Source of the DNA: Clostridia bacterium DTU080
GTDB taxonomy: Bacteria > Bacillota > Limnochordia > DTU080
DNA: 18,269 bases
Assembly (NCBI GenBank): GCA_001513395.1
Contig: LFTP01000040.1
Location: forward strand, 1-18,269
Reading direction: 5' to 3'
Under the pieces are notes generated by a model that was not told the DNA's origin, ran no database searches, and saw only the letters and a list, made by a program, of their open reading frames with translations. This document shows, one piece after another, positions 7,446 through 14,374 of this stretch (position 1 is the stretch's first letter; each line of letters begins with the position of its first letter). Position numbers and translations under genes: made by a program.

Positions 7446-8171
7446 GTGCTAATCGCCGTCTTCGGAGATATCCATGGCAACCTGCCGGCTCTTGAGGCCG
7501 TGATCGCCGATGCCGAAAACCTGGGCGTCGATGCCTGGGTGTGTCTCGGCGACGTCGCATTTCGGGGACCGCAACCGGTGGAGTGCATAGAGGCCGTTGC
7601 CAATCTGCCCGGTATAACCCAGATCGTCGGCAATACCGATCAATGGCTGTTTCAGGGCTTTCCAAGCGGTTTTTCTCTACCGGAAGAACGCATGCAAATG
7701 CTCGTCAGTTTCCGTGAATGGGCCTTGGCCCGTCTTCAACCCCGACATCTGGAAAGACTTCAGAACGCACGCTTCAGTCATTCGTTAACACTCGATAACC
7801 GGGAGGTCTTGTTCTTCCACTCATCGCCGTCCAGTACGGAATCCTGGCTGCCTTCTTCATTCTCCGAGGAGGAACTGTCTCCTTTGGTTACCAACCACAC
7901 GGCTGATGTGGTCGTCGACGGACATATTCACACGCCGTTCATCCGCCAGGTCGGGGGCCGTACGGTGATCAATACAGGCAGTGTCGGACATCCAACAGAT
8001 GGGGACAACCGGGCGTCTTACCTTCTCATAGAATCGAAGCTGGGTATTACCTCCTTACAACTGCGCCGCGTACCCTATCGTTGGCAGGATACGGTAGCTC
8101 GCGCCCGGGAGCTGGGCATGCCTGCCGCCGATGATTATGCACGTGCCTTGGAATATGCCAACGCGCTGTAA
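7446..8171 (+). CDS. Calcineurin-like metallophosphoesterase (YfcE/MJ0936 type)
   Basis: Predicted two-metal phosphoesterase, probably acting on phosphodiesters or nucleotides. The 241-aa protein has every block of the family in order: GDIHGN at 7-12 (D8, H10), GD at 35-36, GNTD at 62-65, an FFHSSP block with H125, and GHIHTP at 159-164 (H160, H162). The NTGSVGHPTDGD strand that follows is typical of the YfcE-like group. There is no signal peptide, so it is cytoplasmic. The start codon is GTG 7446, with AAGGAGG 7 nt upstream. Its own promoter lies at 7367-7395. The protease gene starts 142 bp later, with no U-tract terminator seen between, so some read-through is possible. The natural substrate is unknown. 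Confidence 0.9.
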   Translation: MLIAVFGDIHGNLPALEAVIADAENLGVDAWVCLGDVAFRGPQPVECIEAVANLPGITQIVGNTDQWLFQGFPSGFSLPEERMQMLVSFREWALARLQPRHLERLQNARFSHSLTLDNREVLFFHSSPSSTESWLPSSFSEEELSPLVTNHTADVVVDGHIHTPFIRQVGGRTVINTGSVGHPTDGDNRASYLLIESKLGITSLQLRRVPYRWQDTVARARELGMPAADDYARALEYANAL

Positions 8172-8271
8172 CGTAAATCTGAACCGCCGTCCGCCATTGC
8201 CGTCCAGTCGCGTCCCGGCAGGTAACTTCTTGCATCCGAATCCCGGGGAGGAAATGCCCGGAGCAGTCGTG

Positions 8272-8277
8272 TATAGT
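8272..8277 (+). promoter_or_regulatory. Candidate -10 box for the FtsH-like protease gene
   Basis: TATAGT at 8272-8277 would start transcription near 8284, 30 nt before the TTG start codon. The hexamer 17 bp upstream (AGGAAA) is a poor -35. The 142-bp gap (8172-8313) otherwise holds two GCCGTCC direct repeats and a weak CCGGG/CCCGG dyad. Confidence 0.35.
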
Positions 8278-8313
8278 ACTTGGTAACTTATCTGACGAAG
8301 GGGGTGAGACTGC

Positions 8314-10083
8314 TTGGCGAAAAGACGGTGGTTACGACTTCGTTTCAGGCACGTCCTTATCATATCAGTGGTATTCGCCTATCTTTACGGCTACTACGCT
8401 GCTCCGCACACCACGTTTGCCTATACCCTGATGCTCACCCGTGCTTTGCTCAACCTGGTTTTTGTGATGATGATGGCCATCATGCAGTTTGTCGCCATCT
8501 TCTGGTTCATGGGGCGGGCACGAGTCTACTGGCTCAAAGCCGGTGAAACACAGGTCACCTTTGATGACTATAAAGGAAACGAACAGGTCCTGGAGGCCTC
8601 GAGGCGAATTGTAACCCTTCTCAAAGGCCAAAAGAAGTTCAAGGATATGGGCGGAGAAGTCTCCAAAGGTCTTCTTTTGGTCGGTCCCCCCGGCACGGGG
8701 AAGTCTTATCTGGCCATGGCCATCGCCACGGAGGCCGATCTGCCCTTTGCCTATGCCTCAGCGCCCTCTTTCCAGAATATGTTCTTCGGCGTCGGCAATC
8801 TGCGCATCATGATGCTCTACAGAAAAGCGCGCAAGCTGGCGCTGGAGCACGGTGCGGCTATCATCTTTATCGACGAACTGGATGCCATCGGGCTTCGTCG
8901 CAGCGGAACGATGGGCACCAGCACGATGAGCATGTTCGGAGCGGGCCTTGGCCTGCTCAACGAGCTCCTCCTTCAGATGGATCCGCCCAACATGGAGTAT
9001 CGCCTGTGGGCGAAGATCCTTCGTCGTTTCGATCTGCGTCCCAAACCCGGTCCGCAGCCGGTGGTATTGACCATCGGAGCCACCAACCTGCCGGAGGCCC
9101 TAGACCCCGCTTTATTGCGTCCCGGCCGTTTCGATCGTCAGCTTGTGGTTGAGGTCCCTGACTACGACGGCCGCAAAGAGGTCATAGAGTACTACCTCGA
9201 TAAAGTCCGTCACAGCCCGACTATCAGTATCGATCGTCTGGCCGGCGACATGATCGGCTACACGCCAGTCAAGATAAAGCACGTCATCAACGAGGCCGTG
9301 ATCCGAGCGCATTTCGAGAACCGGGGGTTTATCACCTACGACGACATAACCTATGCCCGCGAAGTACACGAGTGGGGATTAAAGCAACCCATCCGTTCGA
9401 TGACCGAAGAGGAACGACGTCGCCTTTCCTACCACGAAGCGGGCCATGCGGTAGCTCAACTCAGACTGAAGCCGAAAGATCGCGTTGTGAAGACCACTAT
9501 CATTCGCCATGGACGGGCACTGGGGCTTTCGGCGACCAAGCCGATTGTGGAAACTCACACCAAGACGGCCGCTGAAATACTGGCCGACATCCAGGTAGCC
9601 CTAGCGGCGCGGGCAGCCGAGGAGATGTTTTTGAGTACAAAAACCAGCGGAGCCTCCATGGATCTCAAACAGGCGACCGAGCTGGCTTCCGCCTACATCG
9701 GTCTGTATGGCATGGGCGGCACTTTGTACTCTTACGCCGCGTTTCCTGACAGGAGTCCTACGCCGGATATGAGGCGGCGCATCAATCGCCTGCTGGAACA
9801 TCAAAAGGAACAGGTCTCAAAGCTTTTGGCCGATCATGCCGATTTGGTTCATGCCGTGGCACAGAGACTGCTGGAAAAAGACGAGTTGACCGGTGAGGAG
9901 CTTGAGGAGCTCGCCGAGCAGTATCCGCCCCGTTCTGGCGTTGTTGATCCGCCAGCCATTGAAGAGAGCATCTATCCTGAGCCGGAAGTAGCGGTGTCGG
10001 CCGAAGAAGAATCGCAAGAGGAGCCAACGGACGAAGCGCTCTTGATCGCCGGCACAGATACCGATGCGGAGTCCACAGAGTAA
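8314..10083 (+). CDS. FtsH-like AAA+ ATPase / M41 zinc metalloprotease, membrane-anchored
   Basis: Predicted ATP-driven membrane protease, 589 aa. Two hydrophobic helices (about 13-28 and 44-66) are separated by only about 15 residues, whereas standard FtsH has a periplasmic domain of about 70-80. The AAA+ module has Walker A GPPGTGKS at 124-131, a pore loop MFFGVGN at 156-162, Walker B IIFIDELD at 183-190 and an arginine-finger region LLRPGRFDR at 267-275. A roughly 20-residue insert (about 225-247) lies between Walker B and that region. The peptidase has HEAGH at 374-378 and the third zinc ligand D450 in SGASMDLKQAT, so it should be proteolytic. The C-terminal 50 residues are Glu/Asp-rich. 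The start is TTG 8314 behind AAGGGGGTGAG. It looks like an FtsH paralogue rather than the housekeeping enzyme; targets are unknown. Confidence 0.9.
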   Translation: MAKRRWLRLRFRHVLIISVVFAYLYGYYAAPHTTFAYTLMLTRALLNLVFVMMMAIMQFVAIFWFMGRARVYWLKAGETQVTFDDYKGNEQVLEASRRIVTLLKGQKKFKDMGGEVSKGLLLVGPPGTGKSYLAMAIATEADLPFAYASAPSFQNMFFGVGNLRIMMLYRKARKLALEHGAAIIFIDELDAIGLRRSGTMGTSTMSMFGAGLGLLNELLLQMDPPNMEYRLWAKILRRFDLRPKPGPQPVVLTIGATNLPEALDPALLRPGRFDRQLVVEVPDYDGRKEVIEYYLDKVRHSPTISIDRLAGDMIGYTPVKIKHVINEAVIRAHFENRGFITYDDITYAREVHEWGLKQPIRSMTEEERRRLSYHEAGHAVAQLRLKPKDRVVKTTIIRHGRALGLSATKPIVETHTKTAAEILADIQVALAARAAEEMFLSTKTSGASMDLKQATELASAYIGLYGMGGTLYSYAAFPDRSPTPDMRRRINRLLEHQKEQVSKLLADHADLVHAVAQRLLEKDELTGEELEELAEQYPPRSGVVDPPAIEESIYPEPEVAVSAEEESQEEPTDEALLIAGTDTDAESTE

Positions 10084-10088
10084 AGAAT

Positions 10089-10128
10089 ACGAGAAGAAAA
10101 AGTGGAGATGGAATGCACCGTCTCCACT
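10089..10128 (-). terminator. Bidirectional rho-independent terminator
   Basis: An 11-bp stem (AGTGGAGATGG 10101-10111 with CCGTCTCCACT 10118-10128, one wobble pair) has a 6-nt loop. On the minus strand it is followed directly by TTTTTCTTCTC, ideal for ending the 91-aa gene. On the plus strand it is followed by CATTCTTT, weaker but usable for the protease gene. Confidence 0.85.
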
Positions 10129-10191
10129 CATTCTTTGACCGAGCGGCCAAAGCTTCCGCTATTCCGTTCATCACCAACCCTGACCTGCGTC

Positions 10192-10467
10192 TCAGCCGCG
10201 GATGTAAACCACCTTCTCCACGTAGTCAGCAGCCAACGGCCAAGTATGCGGCAAGCCATATTTTACACAGACTGTCTCCCACCAGTTGGCTTTTCTCTCA
10301 GCCAGTTCCTTAGCCAGGGTCAGAGTGATGTGACTCATCCGAACCGCTTCATACAGGATAACGATCTCACGGAGCTCAGCCGCCTCGATATCATCGAGGG
10401 TGGCCACAACCGTTCCTCGTGCCGGTTTTTCCGCTTCCACATTGTCGCGAATACGCATCATAGCCAT
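10192..10467 (-). CDS. Hypothetical 91-aa protein
   Basis: I do not recognise this protein. It is charged and predicted soluble, without a signal peptide or membrane segment. A helical middle (DDIEAAELREIVILYEAVRMSH, residues about 27-48) leads to a Lys/Glu-rich helix and the motif WWETVCVKYGLP. Short proteins with a W-x-x-V-x-x-KY-x-L motif occur in phage and accessory regions, but the resemblance is too slight to assign. The ATG at 10467 follows GGGGTGAG with good spacing; GTG 10473 is an in-frame alternative. A TATAAT box lies upstream and a strong terminator downstream, so it is a complete single-gene unit. It is divergent from the XRE regulator gene, with 154 bp between starts, and may be controlled by it. 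Confidence 0.65.
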   Translation of the reverse strand: MAMMRIRDNVEAEKPARGTVVATLDDIEAAELREIVILYEAVRMSHITLTLAKELAERKANWWETVCVKYGLPHTWPLAADYVEKVVYIRG

Positions 10468-10496
10468 CAACACTCACCCCGTGTAGTCGTCACTTC

Positions 10497-10502
10497 ATTA
10501 TA
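10497..10502 (-). promoter_or_regulatory. -10 box for the 91-aa gene
   Basis: A perfect TATAAT on the minus strand, which would start transcription near 10490, 23 nt before the ATG. No recognisable -35 lies 16-18 bp upstream, so an activator may be needed or the promoter may be weak. Confidence 0.5.
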
Positions 10503-10561
10503 GCACGAAAAGGGGATGCTCGTCGGCACGTACCCCATGAGATTTGCGGAGACGCTACTTG

Positions 10562-10608
10562 ACCTCTTTGGGTCGTGTTATAATTGACGGAAAGAATCCC
10601 AAAGAGGT
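10562..10608. promoter_or_regulatory. Inverted-repeat operator flanking the XRE promoter
   Basis: ACCTCTTTGGG (10562-10572) and its exact complement CCCAAAGAGGT (10598-10608) are 25 bp apart. One arm lies just upstream of the extended -10 box and the other in the early leader, just ahead of the ribosome site. The left arm is also part of GACC-N6-GGTC (10561-10574). Because transcription should start near 10591, the left arm is probably not in the RNA. Two facing binding sites for a dimeric repressor, most simply the XRE protein itself, fit better than an RNA hairpin. Confidence 0.6.
10576..10584 (+). promoter_or_regulatory. Extended -10 promoter of the XRE regulator gene
   Basis: TGTTATAAT is a perfect extended -10 element, with TG at 10576-10577 and TATAAT at 10579-10584. 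A TTGACC at 10559-10564 is only 14 bp from the -10, too close for a standard -35, which is compatible with extended -10 use. The start would be near 10591, about 30 nt before the ATG at 10622. Confidence 0.7.
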
Positions 10609-10621
10609 AGGTGCTAAGTGG

Positions 10622-11161
10622 ATGGATGGGCCAACTAGGAACTTGGCACGACACATCGGAAAGCGAGTGCGTCGTGCCCGTATCGAAGCCGGCCTGACCG
10701 GAGTCGAGCTCGCCCGGGCGATAGGAAAGTCTCAAGCGTTCATCAGTGACGTGGAACGCGGTAGAAAACTTCCCTCGCTCATCACGCTCCTGAAATTGGG
10801 AAAGTTCTTGAATCGCTCTCCGGAATTCTTCATCCCGGCCTCATTCTTGGCGGGGTATTCAGAAGCCGGGGAGTCACATGAATCCGATGCCCAGCCACCC
10901 GCTCTGCGTGGGCCCGTGCCTCCCGTCGGAGCAACGTTTCTCGAGACGCTTCGCATGTATCTCGCCGAGGACAGGCATCCCTGGTCCTATCTCGAGGATC
11001 ACGCGGGGCTTTCAGTCTCCACCATCGATCATATCATGCAGGGTTTTATTCCTCCCAGACCGATCGTATGCCGCATAGCGGAAGCGCTGGGTGTGGATCC
11101 TAAGTATCTGTTGATGTCAGCCGGTTTCGATGTCGCGACGCCTGAAAAGAAAACCACCTAG
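10622..11161 (+). CDS. XRE-family regulator with two tandem helix-turn-helix domains
   Basis: Predicted DNA-binding transcription factor of 179 aa. The first Cro/CI-type HTH spans about 14-70: RVRRARIEAGLTGVELARAIG is the first half and SQAFISDVERGRKLPS the recognition half. A Pro-rich linker (about 85-105) follows. A second HTH-like unit at about 112-170 reads WSYLEDHAGLSVSTIDHIMQG then IAEALGVDPKYLLMSAG, the XRE pattern again in more divergent form. There is no ligand or peptidase domain. I set the start at ATG 10622, 8 nt after AGGTG; an earlier in-frame ATG at 10544 lies upstream of the promoter. The inverted repeat at its promoter suggests autoregulation. It converges on the ParB-like gene with 15 bp between stops. 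Confidence 0.85.
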   Translation: MDGPTRNLARHIGKRVRRARIEAGLTGVELARAIGKSQAFISDVERGRKLPSLITLLKLGKFLNRSPEFFIPASFLAGYSEAGESHESDAQPPALRGPVPPVGATFLETLRMYLAEDRHPWSYLEDHAGLSVSTIDHIMQGFIPPRPIVCRIAEALGVDPKYLLMSAGFDVATPEKKTT

Positions 11162-11176
11162 GAAAACGACGCTAGG

Positions 11177-12091
11177 CTAGCCGACTCTCCGCGTCTCTTG
11201 GTCTTCGACCATGTGCTTCAGCGTGCCTTTTATCAGTTCCTGTAACCTCTCCAGGCTGCTGATCAGACGTCGCCGCTCACTCGGAGCCAGATAGCGTGGC
11301 GAGATTCGCCCGAGTTCGATCAGAGTGCTTGTAGAGCGTTCCAGTGTGTACTTCCACTTCTCCAGATTGCGCTGCACCGCCATCCGTCCATCCTCTTCTT
11401 CCGCTCTCAGAGGCGTGATTTCGGAGGGTCGTCTGACCAGTAACACGGCCTCATCGATGCTCAAATCGACATTATGCCGCACCAAAGCGCAAACCTCACG
11501 CGTCTCCGCCTTACTCAGACGGTACTCAAGCACGGCATCGAGCACCACGGTGACAAATTCGGGGCTACGCAGACGACTCGCTAATGCCTTCGCTTCCGAA
11601 ACGTGCGAAACCGTAAGAGGTGAATCTCCGCCGTGGAAATTGTCAATCAGCGCCTTTTGATAGCGCTCGGGGATATCAAGGACATTGAGCCATTCGGTGA
11701 GCGTTGTCCGTGGAATTCCAAGCCGTTCCGCTGCGGCCACCTTTGTCAGTTTCTCGGCGGTCATAAACTCGTTGACGGCCATGGCGCGCTCAACGGGATC
11801 AAGATCCTCGCGCTGTAGATTCTCCACGAGTTGAACCTGCCGACCCGGCACACCGGGTTCGAGCACGATAGCCGGTACGGTTTCACGCCCCAGTCTAGCA
11901 GCGGCTTGGACGCGCCTGCAACCTGCCACCAGCAGATAGCCTCGTTCAACCTTCTTGACCAATACTGGGTGAAGCAGGCCCACGTCGTTCATAGATTTGG
12001 CCAAGTTGTCGATACCCTTAGGATCAGACTCACGCCTAATGTGTCGTGGGTCGTGCAGCACAAGACTGAGGGGTACCTCTATGATCTGCAT
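11177..12091 (-). CDS. ParB/Spo0J-family DNA-binding protein, orphan
   Basis: The 304-aa protein has the ParB N-terminal domain at about 1-105: MQIIEVPLSLV, then GLLHPVLVKK at 38-47, AGCRRVQAA at 56-64 (usually GERRxxA), and VENLQREDLDPVERA at 89-103. A HTH follows at about 114-137 (LTKVAAAERLGIPRTTLTEWL). The rest is helical and charged, without the usual short ParB dimerisation tail pattern that I can recognise. Classical ParB binds parS and loads as a CTP-dependent clamp; here Cys replaces the box Glu and no ParA lies nearby, so a non-segregation, Noc-like or regulatory role is possible. The start ATG 12091 is 9 nt after GGGAG; the in-frame extension to 12217 would read through the promoter and the preceding terminator region. 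Confidence 0.85.
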   Translation of the reverse strand: MQIIEVPLSLVLHDPRHIRRESDPKGIDNLAKSMNDVGLLHPVLVKKVERGYLLVAGCRRVQAAARLGRETVPAIVLEPGVPGRQVQLVENLQREDLDPVERAMAVNEFMTAEKLTKVAAAERLGIPRTTLTEWLNVLDIPERYQKALIDNFHGGDSPLTVSHVSEAKALASRLRSPEFVTVVLDAVLEYRLSKAETREVCALVRHNVDLSIDEAVLLVRRPSEITPLRAEEEDGRMAVQRNLEKWKYTLERSTSTLIELGRISPRYLAPSERRRLISSLERLQELIKGTLKHMVEDQETRRVG

Positions 12092-12107
12092 GAACATCCA
12101 CTCCCAC

Positions 12108-12127
12108 CGAGACTCGTCTCGAGTATA
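12108..12127 (-). promoter_or_regulatory. ParB-gene -10 box with overlapping start-site palindrome
   Basis: On the minus strand TATACT (12122-12127) is a good -10, though no -35 was recognised. Beginning one base later, at the expected transcription start, is the dyad CGAGAC-GA-GTCTCG (12108-12121). A dyad there is well placed to be an operator; it does not resemble parS. Confidence 0.45.
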
Positions 12128-12179
12128 AAAACACGCTAATGACCGGACACACGATCGACTGCCGAAACACTCCTTCAGC

Positions 12180-12209
12180 AAAAAACCGGGACCGCAGCCG
12201 CGATCCCGG
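12180..12209 (-). terminator. Rho-independent terminator of the envelope-protein unit
   Basis: On the minus strand CCGGGATCGC and GCGGTCCCGG form a 10-bp stem (one wobble) with loop GGCT (12186-12209), followed by six T (12180-12185). It lies 22 bp past the stop of the repeat-containing exported protein, isolating that unit from the ParB gene. Confidence 0.92.
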
Positions 12210-12231
12210 CTGATCATATAGAGACTAACGC

Positions 12232-13167
12232 CTACTGCACGGGAAGCAGTGATAAGGCCCTAACCGTCACCGCATCCTTGACTTCAATGGTCAACTCGGT
12301 ACCTGCAGGAATGGTTTGGGCTTTACCCTGCACGAGATACCCAGCGGCAAGCCCCAAAGGACCGAGCAAGACCATACCGCCCAGGCTGGCTCCGGCCGCC
12401 AACTCACCCGATCCGATGCCACCGCTGCCTGTCGCCTTGGGCTGATAGGTCACCGGAACGCGTGATCCGTCGATGGCTCGGACATAACCGAAATCGATAC
12501 CGATCTGACCCTCCTGCCCGAACGGACCGGCCTTCTTCACCTTCTGTACTTGCCCAGTGCCCAAAGCACCCGCAGGAATGATCAGTCTATTGTCTTGCTT
12601 GACATCCTTCACGACCTCGTAGCTGACAATGTCACCCTCTTTGCTCGTCGAGGAATCCAAGTCCGACAGCAGCCTGATCGTGACCTGCGTACCGGGCAGC
12701 AGACGCTCGTCCTCTACATTAAGCTCACCGCCGGGCCACACGAGGGCCACAAGATCGTTGATTCTCTCTTCTACCCCCACGCCCTGATTGGGCTCACCGT
12801 AGACGTTTTTTTCGATATTCTCAAGCCGGTCAAACAAGGGAAGATCCATGCTTTGATCATTGAAGATCATCCACTCCGCGGCATTGAGCTTCATGATGAG
12901 AGAAGCCCCTGCAGCTCCGCTTCCCGTTACCAACTTGGACAAATACTCCACTCGGACCATAATCGGGTCCTTGGTACCGACGGGCTTGCCAAACAGAGTA
13001 GCCTCCGCGTTGTTAAGGCGCTGCAACAGCGCACCGCCTTTCGGAGATCCGAACAAGCTCACCTCAACCTCTTCCAGTTTCTGAAGAGGCGTAGCCGCCC
13101 AGACCTGCGGTGACCCTGACAGTACCAGCGATATCAACAAGACTGCGACCGTGACCTTACGTAACAT
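12232..13167 (-). CDS. Exported protein with LFG-type ~20-residue repeats
   Basis: A 311-aa protein of unknown function. Residues 1-24 are a signal peptide (cleavage likely after VWA). The mature N-terminal half is built of imperfect 20-residue repeats with the pattern L-x-x-LE-x-xE-x-x-LFG-x-P-x-G: LEEVEVSLFGSPKGG (31-45), LNNAEATLFGKPVG (51-64), LNAAEWMIFND (95-105), LENIEKNVYGEPNQG (115-129). Similar repeats are familiar from cyanobacterial envelope proteins. The C-terminal half (about 155-300) is beta-rich (LPGTQVTIRLLSDL, IPAGALGTGQV) with a glycine-rich segment at 247-281. ATG 13167 is 5 nt after GGAGGGG. It follows the SLH/barrel gene by 101 bp and ends at a strong terminator, so both are likely one transcription unit. 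A cell-envelope or surface role is inferred. Confidence 0.8.
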   Translation of the reverse strand: MLRKVTVAVLLISLVLSGSPQVWAATPLQKLEEVEVSLFGSPKGGALLQRLNNAEATLFGKPVGTKDPIMVRVEYLSKLVTGSGAAGASLIMKLNAAEWMIFNDQSMDLPLFDRLENIEKNVYGEPNQGVGVEERINDLVALVWPGGELNVEDERLLPGTQVTIRLLSDLDSSTSKEGDIVSYEVVKDVKQDNRLIIPAGALGTGQVQKVKKAGPFGQEGQIGIDFGYVRAIDGSRVPVTYQPKATGSGGIGSGELAAGASLGGMVLLGPLGLAAGYLVQGKAQTIPAGTELTIEVKDAVTVRALSLLPVQ

Positions 13168-13268
13168 TTAACACCCCTCCGAAGATCTTGCTGATGAGAT
13201 TCATCCTTGCCGTCCAAGCACTCCCTTAACGCTATCGCCATAGACAACTCTTTTTCATGCGCAACACG

Positions 13269-14255
13269 TCAGAAGCGGATGGTAAACTCGGCTGTGGCAA
13301 TGTTGTCACGGGTATCTGAAGATGACTCTTCGTTCGGCCCTGCATAATCCACCAAACGATACCCCAAGTGCACTGAAGCGCCTTGCTGAGTGAACCGCAA
13401 TCCGAAGTCGGTGGTGGTAATCCCTTCGGCGTCGGCCGAATAGCGCACATCACTACTGGCTCGGCTATCGGGTGTTACTACGTACTCCAATCCTGCCGTA
13501 GCGGTATGTCTGCCCACCGTAGCGGGACTAAGTATGGGTATAGCACCCTGAGCGCTGTACCCCAACTTGATCTGTACATTCTGCATCCGTAGATTAAGAC
13601 CCAATTCCGTCGTACTGTCATGTTGACCTTCATGCGTGCTCGCTGACTGACCGACTTCAAACAAAATGTCACCTAGATCAAGCGCCAGACCTAAACCTAC
13701 CTGTGGATACGAACCGTTGTCTCCCCGCGGCTGCAGACGCAGCACTCCGACATTGGGCAATCCCAGTTCCAACAACTGCCGTTCCTGGTCATCGGTCGGA
13801 CTCAGCGTGATGGCCATCAGCTGAGGTGAACCCAGTATATACCCCATACTCCGAAGTTCGGGGCGCAAGAAAGAAAGCAAATCCTTGAGGGCCTGTACGT
13901 CATCAGGTGTGAGCGCCTGAGCGGGATGCTTCGCATTATACTTAGCGATCTGGCTCGACACATCCCCCACTTCTCGCTCGCCACCGTACAGCACGTCAAG
14001 TGCCTGGGACAGCCAAAGAGCCATCTCATAACGAGACAAAAGATAGTCTTGTTCTTTGAAAAAATCAATCTCCACGTCCAACAGACCGCTGCCCGACAGG
14101 CGAGACATTGCTGCATAGCTCCAATGGCCCGACGGTAACGGAGCAAAGGGACTGCTCGTAGCGCCGGCTGACGTTATCGAGCATAGCAGTATTATCAACC
14201 CGACCCAGAAAACGGACCCACGCATGGAATTTCTCGCCGTGTGAAGCGCTCTCAT
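13269..14255 (-). CDS. SLH-domain protein with predicted outer-membrane beta-barrel (OmpM-like)
   Basis: Predicted outer-membrane protein of 328 aa. A signal peptide (about 1-32, hydrophobic core VFWVGLIILLCSITSAGA) precedes a single SLH-like domain at about 36-90: LPSGHWSYAAMSRLSGSGLLD, then LLSRYEMALWLSQALD, the signature R-x-E-x-A being present. From about 170 to the end, alternating hydrophobic beta-strands (LGLALDLGDILFEVG, VQIKLGYSAQG, DFGLRFTQQG, ASVHLGYRLVDY) finish in AEFTIRF, a C-terminal Phe as in barrel proteins recognised by BamA. In OmpM-type proteins the SLH domain tethers the outer membrane to peptidoglycan or its polymers. This barrel is short. The start is ambiguous: ATG 14255 follows AAAGGG; ATG 14225 gives a tighter signal peptide. 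Confidence 0.75.
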   Translation of the reverse strand: MRALHTARNSMRGSVFWVGLIILLCSITSAGATSSPFAPLPSGHWSYAAMSRLSGSGLLDVEIDFFKEQDYLLSRYEMALWLSQALDVLYGGEREVGDVSSQIAKYNAKHPAQALTPDDVQALKDLLSFLRPELRSMGYILGSPQLMAITLSPTDDQERQLLELGLPNVGVLRLQPRGDNGSYPQVGLGLALDLGDILFEVGQSASTHEGQHDSTTELGLNLRMQNVQIKLGYSAQGAIPILSPATVGRHTATAGLEYVVTPDSRASSDVRYSADAEGITTTDFGLRFTQQGASVHLGYRLVDYAGPNEESSSDTRDNIATAEFTIRF

Positions 14256-14320
14256 GGACTCAACCCTTTCAACTATCGCTGCCCATAGCCTCGTTCCCCG
14301 ACGACCTGTGCGCCTCATAG

Positions 14321-14351
14321 CATATAAAAGATTCACCATTCTGTTTGGCAA
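14321..14351 (-). promoter_or_regulatory. Weak candidate promoter for the SLH/barrel gene
   Basis: On the minus strand TTGCCA (14346-14351) and TATATG (14321-14326) are 19 bp apart, longer than ideal. A start near 14314 would give a leader of about 60 nt to ATG 14255 and would exclude the longest reading, which begins at 14351. Confidence 0.35.
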
Positions 14352-14374
14352 TACCTGCTGTTTTTGTATGTCTA

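Noticed and set aside
10130..10170. Plus-strand promoter TTGACC...TATTCC after the protease gene
   Set aside because: Spacing is 19 bp with a poor -10, and no plus-strand gene follows.
10192..11161. Toxin-antitoxin pair (91-aa gene and XRE regulator)
   Set aside because: The genes are divergent rather than co-transcribed, the regulator has two HTH units, and the small protein shows no toxin motif.
11171..11181. GCTAG-G-CTAGC as terminator between the XRE and ParB genes
   Set aside because: The stem is only 5 bp with a 1-nt loop and overlaps the ParB stop codon; the nearby TTTT is not adjacent.
11177..12091. Chromosome partition locus with parS
   Set aside because: No ParA gene and no TGTTTCACGTGAAACA-like site was seen in the window.
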